This document shows positions 22,657 through 34,175 of a stretch of 64,000 nucleotides of DNA, one piece after another (positions within the stretch are counted from its first letter, which is position 1; the number at the start of each line of letters is the position of its first letter). Source of the DNA: Symbiodinium microadriaticum (taxonomy: Eukaryota > Sar > Dinophyceae > Suessiales > Symbiodiniaceae); NCBI GenBank assembly GCA_001939145.1, contig LSRX01000791.1, positions 1 through 64,000 on the forward strand, in the 5' to 3' direction. The notes under the pieces are model-generated. The model was given only the letters and a program-made list of their open reading frames with translations. It did no database searches and had not been told where the DNA came from. Both the position numbers and the translations under genes were made by a program.

Positions 22657-25618
22657 TCAGTCTTCAGCAAAGCGCAGAATGAACTCAGGGTAGGCCTGCT
22701 CTGGTGCAAATGTCACGATCTCCATGTGGCTTTGTTCCAGATTTCCGCGTTTGATGCCAGGCCGTGCAATGAGTGAGTCGCAAATGATGTCCCGAGCATC
22801 CTCCTGGTCGGAGTCGTCCGAATCTGAATGGTTGAAAGATTTCGTGGGCGGACCTCATTCGAAGCACATCACTCACAACAACACAAAACGAGTGGACAGC
22901 AGACTTCTTACTAGCAATATCATGCTGCCAGGCAGCGAGATCCGTCATATGCACCGGCAGTATAGAACGGATCGCCGAGTGCAACCCGAGCCACGATAAT
23001 GGTCCCCGGGCGATGGCTAGAGACCTTTTCAGTCATGGCCCTTCGTGCAGCATACTGAGCGCTTTTGCATGTCTGCGCGGCGAAATACGTCCCATTTCCG
23101 TAAAGTCCTTCTTTTGCAACTCGGTTGTCGAAACCTTCGGTGGCTATAGCCTTGGCGTAGCCAAAGTGTTTCGTGCCATGGAATAACAACCGCTCGTTGC
23201 GATCAACATCAACGTCAAGCCGCTTCGCGAGCTTGGCCAATGCATGTCCAACAGGCGGTTGTATTCCTTCCGGTGTGATCCCAAACTGCAGCTGCTTGTC
23301 GCGGATGGTTCTGCCGAACCGCTGGAATCGACGCCATAGGTACGGGTTGCGCACTTGGTAGGCTTCCAGCAATCTGTAGGCAGACTCTCCGTGAAGGCAC
23401 TGGCAGACTGTTCCGTCGTGACGCCTCAAGGACTTGTTTAGGAGTCCCTCGAGTTCCTCCAAGGTCTCGGCCTCTGAAATTTTGATGACATGTCTTTTGA
23501 AAGGCACTTGCATGGCCATGACTGCCGCGTCACTGATGGTAGTTAGTCGAGTGCGCACAGAGATGCCTCCCGAGATTACCGAGTCTTGATCAGATAAAGG
23601 CTCACCTCGTATCAGCTTCAGCCCTTCTTCATTGCTCATCTGCCAGTGTTTGGGCAAACCCAGATTGCAACGAATGCGGCGGCGCTTCATTGTGGACAGG
23701 TTCAGCTGCATCTGCAATGTGAAATCGACCTGGTAGCTTCGACCCTCACAGGACACCGTCACGTTGCTGGTGCCTTTGATATAGGCATCCATTAGATGTG
23801 CGCTGACTGCTCCAGAATATGGGGTCCATCCCTGGGCATCATTCTCGAATTGCCATACGGCTTCGTCGGATGGCACCTGCAAGCCCCACGGCAATTTCTG
23901 AACTCGCTTGCGGACCTACAATGCGTAGCTGCGTAGCTCTGTCCAGACTGCACTGCCTCAGCAAGAAATTGGGTTTAGACCCTGCCTGCGATTGCGAGCC
24001 CAGCTGCCGAGCCAGGGCCGTCTTTTCGGCAGATTCCTTCTCGATGCGCTCTTCCAAGCGCAAGGCCTCTTTTGCACCGAAAAGAAGAGGAAATCCTAGG
24101 GTGTGATGCCTTGGAGCTTCCAAAAAAGCTTGGCGCAAGCGAGTGGCTTCTTGACGGAGTCGCAGGGCTTCTCTTTCTCGACGTTCAAGCTCCTGGCCAG
24201 GGGTCTACAGTAGAAGTCATGATTCGGAGGGAGGGGCTTGAAGACGACAGCCTGTGACAGCCCAAACCATTGAGAAATCTCGGCCCGACAGCTCCTCGCG
24301 CAAACGCTGTGTGTCCAGCACATTATTCTGCAAGCGTCTTTGGACGGACTCCTGCCAGGTTTTGCGAAACCGGCTTAGCCTATCAGGGCTTGCTGCAGCG
24401 TTCCGGGAGCCTGTTCTGCCGTGAGTGATAAGTAAAGCTAAAGCTTTGCTTGCACTTGGCGAAGTTCCGCGTCCTGCTCCTGGCGGAGGTCGGCCAACTC
24501 TGCCAGCTTTGGCCGCACCAGCTCGACCATGAGGCGCTCCTGGCTGAAGGCAAAGGAGAACGTAGAACACAACACTCGAGGTCACTCGTAGTCGCTAGAA
24601 CCGTAGCACGACATGCGAGTGACAGGCGCTCCTTCGTTTCAGCCTCCACCTCGCTGGCAATGACGTCGCGCTTCATTCGATCCTTGCGCTCTGCCTGTCT
24701 TTCGCTGTTGCTCGTGGACTTGATAAGGCTGGCATTTGAAGCACGTAGCTTCTCGAGCTTCTTGCGAAGGTTCTTGACCTCTGCCTCCGCCTCCTGTCGA
24801 GCCCTGCGCTCGGCTTGGAGCTGCTCCAACAGCCTCTGGCTCTCCGCCGACTCTCCCCCGTCTTTCGCCTTCTCTGTTCTGGCTGGTGGGCTGGCAGTTG
24901 AAGCGGCGAGAGGCATGGTGTGCTCTCGCACCACCTGGTGCCCTTTCACGCGAGCCTTGCCCAAGACACCTTCCTCAAACCTGCCAGCCCCTGGTGAACC
25001 CTTGACGTGGAACCACAAGGCCATGCAGAAACGATCGCGACGGACTCCGATAGTCACCACCGGCTTGCGGATGCCTGGTACTTCAAGAACTTGTCCATGC
25101 TTGAAGCCACCCACCGACATGCAAATCTCATCGCGGATGTCGAACGGCACCACTTCGGCTGACGACACTGTGACCCCTGCAGTGTATAAGAAATCCAGAT
25201 TCAGCCACTCTGATGCAAGTGTGGGGGCCTCCTTGGACGCTCCAAGCCGGACGGTGGTACGACCAATTTTCTTGAGGGCTTCATTCACCCAAATGCCAGC
25301 ACCATCAGAACCTTCCACATGGAACCAGAGCATGTCATCGTAGACGCCAATGGCGGTGGAGACCCGCCCGTTCTCTGTGATAACCACATCTCCATGCAAG
25401 TACCCATGGCGCCTACAAGCTTCATCCCGTATGTCAAAGGACACGATGCCCTGGCCTCGAGTCGGATAAGCGAAATCCTCTTGCTGCTGCTTGGCTGAGG
25501 AGGATCTGCCCAAACTCCGCGGCTGGCCTGCCGGACGTGTGGGAGCGCAAACAGCCGCCGCATCGTCTGAGCCGGATGAATCCACAGCAACCTTGTCAAA
25601 CTTGCTGTAATCCACCAT
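22657..25618 (-). CDS. WWE-domain PARP-type ADP-ribosyltransferase, 7 exons, 815 aa
   Basis: The exons are 25618-24632, 24539-24445, 24379-24295, 24192-24130, 24066-23986, 23876-22937 and 22853-22657, and they join to 816 codons in frame. The start is ATG with MVDYSKFDKV; the stop is TGA at 22657-22659. Two related blocks of about 85 residues (about 50-235) share FDIRDE and LWFHV-GS-GAG. Then come a charged coiled coil (about 255-437), a WWE domain (about 438-508, VWQFENDAQGWTPYS) and a PARP catalytic domain (about 600-815). The expected triad is present: His670 in LLFHGT, Tyr701 in GNGTYFA, and Glu795 in HMEIVTFAPEQAYPEF, aligned with the catalytic Glu of tankyrases. It should transfer ADP-ribose from NAD to proteins and could make polymers. 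WWE domains bind iso-ADP-ribose. Introns are 63-109 nt, starting GA (1, 3) or GC (2, 4, 5, 6). Residue numbers depend on this intron model; family assignment is secure. Confidence 0.9.
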
Positions 25619-25785
25619 GGATCCGATGCGGTCAGCTACTTTGCTCTGGCAAATGGCTGGGAAGCCGACAAGCCTCGCTGTTCAGTGCAACTGTACGGGA
25701 TGAGTGCATGCACAGCGCTCAGCCTCCCCAACGTGCATCAGGCTTTAGACTGTCTGGAAACTGAATGAAGTCTAAGATGACGGCG

Positions 25786-25858
25786 AAAGAGGAAAGCAGT
25801 GGCCTCCTCCCAGTGCTCGCACTTCTCGCAGGCGCTGATGGCTGCGTTGAAGGAAATC
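25786..25858 (-). CDS. PPR exon (last recognisable of the series)
   Basis: After a TTTCAG acceptor the minus strand reads ISFNAAISACEKCEHWEEAT, matching the second half of one PPR motif and the first half of the next (FNAAISACEK is the usual helix). It lies only about 170 bases upstream of the PARP start on the same strand and is probably the most 3' exon of the PPR series at 26.9-32.7 kb. Its end is not resolved. Confidence 0.5.
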
Positions 25859-26984
25859 CTGAAATCCACTTGCACATTATAAACGGGCTAGTCAGGCTTC
25901 TGTGAGAGCAATGTTGAATAAGAGCTTATTGTTGCAGGAGCCCTACCTCAGTTCAGGGTCCTTCCACGCAATCGCTGGATTCCAACCTGCTATCTCCTGG
26001 GAGTGATCCTTCTCAGGTATGGGCGGTTCCCTGGAGTATATAGGGGCGTTGATGTCCCGGAGCCATGCTAATCCTCTCTGAGTCGCTGAGTTTTACGGCT
26101 CTTCTCAGATTTGATAGCCTGACCACAGCTTCAACTCCAAACCCTGCTGTTGCAGCGGCGCCATGCTTGTTTGTTGTTCTGACAAAATGCCTACTCAATA
26201 CTTTGGTAAGCCACTCTTCAATTCTGCTTCTATTCTGCTGTGCCACAGTTGGGGCTATGCATGCCAAGGGCCCGTGAACGGTAACCCGAACCAAGATAAT
26301 GTTCATGACTTTCGGTCAAGCTTAAAGATGCAGGTTTCAGGCTCATCTTTTTTGACTGAAACCACGTAGCCTTCGCAAGAACCGATGGAATCCTTGAGTG
26401 CCTGGTCTTTGTCTTTTATTGGCTTTCTTGGCCTTCGTCATCAAGTTCTACTACATGCTTTGTCCAGAAGCCTTTAGCGAACCCATAGAAACGCTTAGAA
26501 GGCCATGTTACTCGGAGGAAAGAGGCGAATGGGGAGACGGACCCCGGACTTAGTTCAAGAGACAGTTGATTCAGGCATTGGAGTTGCAGGGCTGCGTGGG
26601 ACTCTCTCTCTGTAAGCAGCTTCGGGCAACCTTCGGCTCTGTATTGAACTCGGCTCTGTCTTGGTAGTGAAAGAATGAAGTTCTCACACTCTCTCTCTCC
26701 CTGCCTCCCTCTCATTGCACTCAGGCCCAAAACTTCTGGAGTCTTCTCGCTCTTGGTTTAGCAAGACTCTTGCTGAAGAAGCTGGAGAAGCCAGGAGTCA
26801 CATCTGCTTGAAGCCCTGGCGACCCTTCGAGGATGCGAAGCACTGCCAGGGATTGCTCCCACTTGGCAGCCTCTCGAAGGCTGAACTCGTGTCTTCACAG
26901 ACAGAAGCATTCACAACACTTGCAACCCATACAAGCTTCCACCAATGCAAGGGCCAAGCACTACGAACCTCAGGAACTCTTCTG

Positions 26985-27076
26985 CAGCGACGCTTTTCCC
27001 ACCCTGAACAAGCTTCTGGGGTTCTGCCGGCCTTCTCACAAGCGCTGATGCAAGCGTTGTAGGCGATGAGCTCCAC
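26985..27076 (-). pseudogene. PPR exon fragment, degenerate
   Basis: The minus strand reads ELIAYNACISACEKAGR, one PPR helix pair, and then leaves the PPR pattern with no consistent continuation in the same frame. It lies within the PPR series, close to an interstitial telomere-like tract (27340-27700). It could be a short genuine exon, but the abrupt loss of pattern suggests decay. Confidence 0.4.
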
Positions 27077-27339
27077 CTCTTAATGCACCACTTTCAGGAG
27101 GTGCAAGCAGTTGCGGCTAGCTCAGCAAGTCGTCGAATACCGGGTCCTGTTTAATGGGCATAGTGCGTGCTCCAACCTTGCGAAACCCAAGTGAATATGA
27201 TCTGAATATGCTAGAAAGACTTCAAATCGCCTGCTGCCCGCCCCTCCTTTGATCCCCGGCCCTTACCTCGGTGTGCTGTGTTCGAGCTTCAGCCAGCAAG
27301 GCCAGAGCTCTGCGCCACACACCTCGGCTCTTCTTACAA

Positions 27340-27700
27340 CTCACCAAAACCCTCAACACTAAAGCCCTAAATCCTAAACTAAACTTGCAAGATGCAACCT
27401 GTCAGAAACAGTGTTTTGCATGCGTAGAGGCGCCGCGCGTCAGAAGCGCTTCTCGCTCGGTCTGTTGCACTAAGAGGGCACCAAGCCGAAGCCAACAGTG
27501 CAAACGCCCGACTAGATCATGCAAGCCTGCGAAGCAAGCCTCAAGTCACATGACATGAACCCTAAACCCTTTTTGCATCCAGGCCTATTGCGACTGCCGG
27601 GTACCCTGAAGAAAAAGGCCAGGCAAAGCTGCAGCATCATTGACTGCAACACTCACCCAATCACACGAACCCTAAACTCTAAACCCCTAAACCCTTTGCT
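27340..27700 (-). repeat. Decayed CCCTAAA-like tracts
   Basis: Several clusters of AACCCTAAA, CCCTAAATCCTAAACT and CTAAACCCCTAAACCC occur here, the complement of TTTAGGG. They are interrupted by unrelated sequence and sit between PPR exons, probably intronic. They resemble the plus-strand G/T-rich tracts elsewhere in the window but in the opposite orientation. Confidence 0.55.
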
Positions 27701-28419
27701 CCGCAACTGGGATTTTGGAATGTTGGCCAGCGAGTCCTGCCACGCAATAAAACCTTAGGGCCGCTATGGCCAAGATTCCGCCAGCGTTAGCTCCTTTTGA
27801 TCTGCGGCGATTTAAGTCGCATGCGTCAGATAGCCACTGCATACTTCCTTCTTTTCCGGAGATAGTCGGTTATCTGTTGAGAGCCAACACCCAATTGGTG
27901 GCATTAGGCCGGTTCGCGACATTCCTTTCTGAGATGCATCGCCTCCTCACCAGAAGCACGCAGTGCCCGCGCCGAGCCTTCTGACTAGTCTCAGCCTGAT
28001 AATGCATAAACTGGGTATACTGCCACGAAAAGTTTTAGTTCTTCGCACGGGCTTCGGCCAAGGGCCTCCTCAGCTCAAAGGCTGACATCGTATATCGGAG
28101 GAACTTTGACGGTTGGATTGGCGCCGCAAAGCTGGTGCTTACGAAGGGCTAAACACTCGGCCGTAGTGGCCTGCAGTCTGACAGAACTCTACCGCCCTTG
28201 GGTCCAGCTGCCATGTAAGCTTCCCAAAGTTAAGGGCATTGATGTGCTTGGAAGTGCGGCCTCCACTCGAACAACACCACCTGTGGGGACCCGCCATACT
28301 TTTAAAGGTTTGCGAAGGGCTTGGGAGGCCCATTGTCAGTCAGACAGACCCACAGGAAACGCACACGTAGTCAAAGAAGACACACTTCCAAACGACAATC
28401 CACCACTGCTTTGGCTGTG

Positions 28420-28690
28420 GCTGCACCCAGTTTCTTGGTGGGGCCCAGGGCTCACCACCTTCTGAGCGAGCAAGCTGGCCGACAAGACTGTTGTGCAGGG
28501 CGCCCTCGACAGACATCCTGTCCAGCATAAGCGCCCGGAAATAGAGGATAACACGAGTGTATACGTCGGGACCATCCAATCGATCGGCTTGCCGTCGAAG
28601 ATCGTTCAGAGCTTCATCTCTTCCAAAGTTTGTCCCCTTTTGCATCAACTTCTCACCGCCTACGGTCCTTGAAGCTGGACACCAATTACT
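28420..28690 (-). CDS. Likely exon, unidentified
   Basis: Within a longer minus frame (28340-28855) the part reading GRDEALNDLRRQADRLDGPD then VYTRVILYFRALMLDRMS and VEGALHNSLVGQLARSEGG is charged, helical and protein-like. It lies between PPR exons and may belong to the same transcript or to a separate gene. No family is recognised and splice limits were not fixed. Confidence 0.4.
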
Positions 28691-29234
28691 GGTGTTGAGC
28701 CCACCGTACATAGTGTGCTTGTGATCTTTCCTGGCTGTCCTACCCGCTGCAGTATAGCCCTCGCATTGCTTCTGAACTTGATGATGGCAATCTGTCCTCC
28801 TCCAAACAACTTCGGATAGTGGGAACAGCCACCATTGGGTTGTGCAGCTTGACATTCGCCTCGTTTTTGGCTACAGTGATCCTGTGTTGGTCGACTGATG
28901 CACGCTGGAGCATCCGGGGCTTGATGAGAGGGGAATGCAATGCGATGCCGGTTCAGGTATCAACCCTTATGCCTCATGCGTCCCGTCATGGTATTGGTTG
29001 TTCTTTGGTTGCATTTTCTGGAAACTGAACAGTGCTGTCTTCGTCCGGAAAGGCTCAATGCAAACACCACCATCCTTACAGGTTGCCGCTCTACAGCCAC
29101 GTAGCCGGTCCATGTCACGGCCCAGCAAACTTTGTTTGCCTTTTGGACAAATCGTGCCTGGTCGTGCCCTGAGCCTACAATGCCCCCCCCCCCCAATTCG
29201 CCGGTACGCGTAGAGGGCGATCTGCGTGAACATG

Positions 29235-29660
29235 CTGAAACTCGACTCTTCCAAACAACTCCAAAAACTGTTGCCAAGTCGCTGCCCTTGGCGCATGCTC
29301 TTATGAGCGAGTTGCAGGTGACAGCGCTCCACTGTGCGTCTCGCCGGCCAAGGACCGAAAACCTTGGTGGAATTCGGTGACTCAAAACAATACAGCTCAC
29401 TCTCACAGCTTAGGAGGTCCCTCGATGAAGGCCGATGCAACCTGCATGCTGCAGCAAGTCCCTGCTGGCACTAGGAATTCGAACAGCAATGCTATACCCT
29501 GATGCAACTTGGCAGAACAAGCTTGCCGCACACCTGCCGAAGATTGTGCAAGGAATTCACAAAAGCAGGCTGGGAACAACCACAGTGCCCATTGCCAAGC
29601 TCCGCTTCTGGCACAAGCGCTTATCCTCAAATGCGGTCATGATCAAGTGCCTTCAATGAA
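29235..29660 (-). pseudogene. Two degenerate PPR exons with frameshifts
   Basis: At about 29575-29640 the minus strand reads RISACARSGAWQWALWLF, a clear PPR core, but the helix start (NAA-I) is broken by a one-base shift, with stops in the aligned frame. At about 29240-29340 it reads SAVTCNSLIRACAKG and then needs a frame change to continue as TWQQFLELFGRVEFQHV. Two independent breaks in neighbouring PPR units suggest this part of the series is no longer functional, unless small introns or sequence errors explain them. Confidence 0.45.
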
Positions 29661-30099
29661 GGATCACCGGAGGTTAAAGGGGGCCATGTCGTTTGAACGA
29701 AACAGCACGGGTCAGCTTGCTCCAAACATCACCGGGAAGCATGAATGAAGCAGGAAGCTTACAGGGTCTGTTAATCAAGGCCCACTGCCAGAGAGATCCC
29801 CAAGACTTGCTTGCAGCTGCTGCATCCCCGTGCTGTACGCCAACATGTCAGGCTCCAGGTCCGTCGAGAGCTCTGCCTTAGAGCGGAACAACTCTACCTC
29901 TGCAGTGAAGGCGATGTGATCCCCTCTGCCAGTCTGCAAGAGAGCGTGTGTGAAAGCAGAAGTGTTTACAACACTGGCCTGAAGCCCGAAGGGATCGTCG
30001 TGTTTCGTGAGTCGATGCTTTTTAAGACTGGATTCTAGACACGTGCAAGCTCCACACCGACATCGCCGACAAGACAGGGTTCACAAATAGCACAGGTGT

Positions 30100-30190
30100 A
30101 GCCATGCGGCGATCAGCTGAAGAGCCCATTCCCACAAACCGTGGCCTTCACAAGCACTGAGTGCTGCGTTGTACGCAAATACCTCAGACT
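30100..30190 (-). CDS. PPR exon
   Basis: Directly after TCTGAG the minus strand reads VFAYNAALSACEGHGLWEWA and then LQLI before drifting into a stop. AYNAALSACE followed by WEWAL is the standard join between two PPR motifs in dinoflagellate PPR proteins. The acceptor follows the AG|G pattern seen in other genes here. The donor was not fixed. Confidence 0.5.
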
Positions 30191-30529
30191 CATACTTGTG
30201 AATGCGTGCGACGGTCAAACTGACGATTGGGCACTTACGCTCGAGAGAATTACTTGGCGAGGGAGCCGTAAGTAGGGAACCTAAGACGAGGAATCCATGG
30301 CTGAACCAAGAGTCGCTCGGTGCCTGCCTCCTGATTTCTCCCAGCAATATCAGCGACGTCTTCCACTGCAAACCCCGTGCACCTTGAAGATTCAGAGCAC
30401 TTGTAACATCGACAGCGGCAGCTTACACCGAAAGCACCTACATTGCTGATGCTGTCCGTCGGCATTCGTAGTTTCGACACGTCGGTGTACGTGCTAGGAA
30501 GTATCCAGAAGGGATCTGTGCATCCAGGC

Positions 30530-30628
30530 GGCTGGCAGTGAGAGCAGTGGTGAATGAGACTGCGTTGGTCAGCTCCCGGAGTTCCATTTCAGGCAACAGG
30601 AGGAGAGCTCGCTGCCATTCCGTGCTGG
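30530..30628 (-). CDS. PPR exon
   Basis: The minus strand reads TEWQRALLLLPEMELRELTN and then AVSFTTALTASR after an AG acceptor. WQRAL-LL-EM followed by -VSFTTALTA is one complete 35-residue PPR unit. It fits between the exons at 31.0-31.17 kb and 30.1-30.19 kb in order and strand. Confidence 0.55.
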
Positions 30629-31007
30629 TCCTGTAGCTGCGGGAGCGGTGGACGTGACACCTGCTCTGTCCATGCCTGTTGAGGTTTCCTGTCATGGTCC
30701 CTTCCCTTCTGAATCCGGTGCTCAAACTGTGACGTCCGCAAACGTTTCGTGGGACTTTGGCACATTGGAAAGTTCAGCGTTATGCCGGAGCCTGCAATGG
30801 TTCGGGAACCTCTCCATGCTTAAGGCAGGCCTGGCTGGGATTTCGACGCTACAAGTCGAGCACTGCGCATGCGCGCGCCTGACCTATCCGGGAACCACAA
30901 GTCCAGTCTTTGCAGGTATGTCGTATGTCTGTATGCTTCGGAAGGATTTATGCAGGAGTTTCAAAACACACGCACAAAGCACTTGTCGGAGTCCCTTGAC
31001 CAAGGCT

Positions 31008-31171
31008 GCCCAAGTCTCGCAGAGACTTTCAAGAGAGAGTTGAAGGTCACCGTGGTCGGCTGCAAGGAAGCCTGGAACAGCTCGCTGAAGGGGCGGAGCG
31101 ATTCTTGCCAGCCGCTGCCCTCGAGCACCGAAATCAGCGCATTTCGGGTGACGACGTCGGTCTGGAGATTC
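31008..31171 (-). CDS. PPR exon
   Basis: Following AATGCAG the minus strand reads TDVVTRNALISVLEGSGWQE, SLRPFSELFQASLQPTTVTF and NSLLKVSARLGQP, about one and a half PPR units with the usual VVTRNALIS and TVTFNSLLK helices. Longer frames across the same bases (30884-31342) have no PPR pattern and are shadows. Confidence 0.6.
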
Positions 31172-32286
31172 CTGCATTATTGGGGCATTGGGTGTCAGAG
31201 AAGCGGCCTTTTGGTTGTAAACAAGCCCGTCAGCGTTCTTTCTCGCAAAACTCTTGGCTAAAGCTGTCTGTAGGTCTGTTGGTGGCAGTAATACGCCTTC
31301 GATCGCTGGCCGAGAAGACGCTGCGTCAAACTTCCAGACCAACTTGGCTCTTGTTGACTACATAGGAGCACACAACAATTCATCGGCACTGTAGGGGGGT
31401 ACAAGCCCTGCAGATGTTGAGCTCTAGTGACTCTAATGTAAATTCAGCTCGTCTCGAACAACTCTTGGAACGGCCACGAATCATTCAAGCCCACAGGTAC
31501 GAGGCGCCCTTTTCAGACGTATCTGTGCTCAAGCATGGATAAACCCCCGATGTCTGTTCGTTCTGTTGCGGCGCATCTCCTGAAACCGGGGCCAGCCACC
31601 AAAGCCAGAGCAAGGTCCCAGCGTCCACGGGCACAGGCACCTTTGAGGCTTTTTCAAGATCAAAATCGAACAGACTGGGGAAAACTAGTCCTCCCTTTTT
31701 TTCTCCTATTTGTGGACTGCTGTGCAGGTATAACAGGAGTGCTCTAGCCGTCGGCGTTGTAATTACCAGCGTCGTTTCCTGTTTAAGGGTCACGTGGGTT
31801 GCCTCTAAGCGCCTCTTAAACAATTCTTGTCCCAGTATGTCTAGGGCCCAGGAAGCGATCCTACTTTCGTGGACTACTGATACTCACCATTGGCACTTCA
31901 TTCGGCAGACTGCTGCCGGGTCACTCGTGGCTGAATTGTATGGTATGATGGACGTTTCAGTGTTCCCCTGCTCGAGCGTGTGAAGAAGGCACAAGGCTGC
32001 GGCCCAAGATTCGCCTTCGCCTCACTGCTGCCAAATATGTTCAAGAAAAAGCTGCCAGGGGTTCATTCGCTTCGTGTCCCTGTAACAACAATCAGCCTGC
32101 AAGTGTTCAACCATTAGTCCACTGCGTGAAACTCCTGGTCGACACCAGGGTCAACAATTGATGTCAAGCAGTTTTCCATTTTTTGGGTGGTGGTCATTTC
32201 TTCCGGCTTCGGACATCTGACTATCCGAAAGATGCTACCAGACAAAATGGAACACACTATGGGTAGGAAAGAACAAACCACGGCGT

Positions 32287-32690
32287 TTACAACAAGTTCA
32301 AGCCGCTGTTTGCACAGGCGCTGATTGCTGCATTGTAAGTGATCGAATTCCGTCGCACCCCGAAGCCCTCCATCGATGCCAGAAGGACTATGGCATGTGC
32401 CCACAAGCTGGCCGCATCCAGCGAGCTCAGTGCCGTTGAGAAGGTGATCACGTTTGCCAATCGCTGATTCTGCAGGTGGTGTAAGAATGAGATGGCTATC
32501 TTCCACTGTGCGCCTCGGACGCACGCAGCGATGGCAGTGTTGTATGTGACCACCGATGCTTTGAGCCTGTGATCTTCGAGCTGCGGCAGCAGCTCCAAAG
32601 CTTGCTGCCACTGTGTGCGCTTCGCTAAGTTGTGGATGGCCTGGTTGTAGTCTTCTATTCCATGGGCGGGCCTGCCTGCCGACCAGGAAC
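32287..32690 (-). CDS. Pentatricopeptide repeat protein, main exon with three PPR motifs
   Basis: Three consecutive units of about 35 residues are visible: QWQQALELLPQLEDHRLKAS-VVTYNTAIAAC, WKIAISFLHHLQNQRLANVI-TFSTALSS, and WAHAIVLLASMEGFGVRRNS-ITYNAAISACANSG. PPR proteins bind RNA one base per motif and usually act on chloroplast or mitochondrial transcripts. The exon probably begins after GTCGGCAG near 32687 and ends at a GC donor just after ISACANSG. It is the most 5' and best preserved of a minus-strand series of PPR exons reaching to about 25.8 kb. A start codon and targeting peptide were not identified. Confidence 0.7.
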
Positions 32691-32749
32691 TGCAGGTGTC
32701 GCTGCCAGACATTGTGCGGCATTGCTCGACAGGATTGGGCAAAGGGGCT

Positions 32750-33800
32750 GAGGCTTGAGGTACAAATGGCTATGCGGTTTGTGCGAGAAGGCCAGTTCCG
32801 GAAGGAGGATGGCCACACTTTGCCAACAGTCCGACGTAACACACAAAACCAGCTGTGGCAATTGTTTTCCCAAGCCACGAGCTCTGCTTGAAGACCCATC
32901 TTCATCGACGCGCCAGCAGGCTACGTGCCTTACACCACATGCAGTGTCTGCAACCAAGTACCACATATTTGCCATCGCAAAGGGCAAGGCGTCCAGGCAG
33001 TATCAGAGGAGGCTCAGGGGGACACCAGCGAAAGCTGACATCGGGCCACCCGCTACAGACCTTGAGCACCAAGGCGCAGACAAACGCCGCAATGAGGGAA
33101 GCGGATGCTGGGCAGGCCCTGCAGCTTGTAATCTGACTGTTTTGGCTTTAGGGCTTGCATTGTCTAGAGCTTATGATTTATTTGAATCTAGTTGCACAGT
33201 CTGCGCTCGACACAACCCGAAAGCCATTCCTGGGAGCTCGTGACCTGCGCTTCTCAGATCCAACTGCTGGAAGTATTCAGCGCTACAGCTGAGTATGCTG
33301 CAGGTCCTGGCTGTGGAGAAGGATAGCTCCGCCAATGGCATTCCGATCACCCTCACCTGATATTGCTGGAGCTGGAGCTTCTCTGGGATGCTACGGCCTT
33401 CCTTCAGAGCGCATCTAAATGAATATCTGCGACACAGTGCAGAGATTCGCCCTTGCTGCGCAAATCTGCATGGTGGAGCTTTCTGTTGGGGCGCGCCTGT
33501 TCCGACAAGCTCCTCCAATCTCTCTGGAGCAGTAGCTGCGTTGGCCAGCGCTCAGGCCAGGGGAAACATGGCAACTGGCAAGTGCCCGCCAGGCTCGCTG
33601 CATGGCCTGCCCAAGCATCGCTAGACCACCATTGCTTCAATGCAGACATTAGACAAGACTTGCGATCATTCTGGCTTCTGCCGAGATGCTGTGTGAACTC
33701 ATTGATTTCCTCTCTTGGTTTTTGGCAAATCAAGAAGGGGTGATCCAGTCGGGGGTATGCACTGCAAAAATCACACAAGAATAAGGAACACATCTTGTCT
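32750..33800. other. No firm gene; possible 5' end of the PPR gene
   Basis: A minus frame (32655-32987) directly upstream of the PPR exon could hold its 5' coding part but shows no repeat or clear targeting signal. Frames at 33171-33518 (minus) and 33388-33743 (plus) have no domain. Confidence 0.3.
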
Positions 33801-33805
33801 AAAAG

Positions 33806-34175
33806 ACTCGGACTTTTTTTTTGGTGTGCCTTAGCTTCTGTTGGTAAATCAGAAAAGAATCTTGGGTGCGATTTGCTACGTGCCTGGGCTGTGTTATAGT
33901 GTAAAAACCATAGACGACTCGGGGATATGATTTGTTGTGTGTCCTAGCTAGCGGAGTCTGTGTAGATCATGGAACTCCGAAAAGAGTCAAGGGTGCGTTT
34001 TTTCAAAGTGTTTCTAAATTCAAACATGGCGCATAGAGCACACAAAACTCGCATGGAAAAGCCTGGAACACGATTTATTCATTACGTCTCCTAGTCTCTT
34101 GGCTTGTGTACTGTGTGAAAATCAGACAAAGGGTTCGGGAGTGCGATTTATTACGTGCCTTGGCTTGCGTACCTG
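33806..34175 (+). repeat. Degenerate tandem repeat, unit about 60 bp
   Basis: About six imperfect units follow one another, each with a GACTCGGG-type start, GTGCGATTTATTACGTGCC or a variant in the middle, then GGCTTG-GTA and GTGTGAAAATCAGA. The best preserved units lie near 34100-34175; earlier ones are more diverged and differ in length. No open frame follows the period. Confidence 0.65.
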
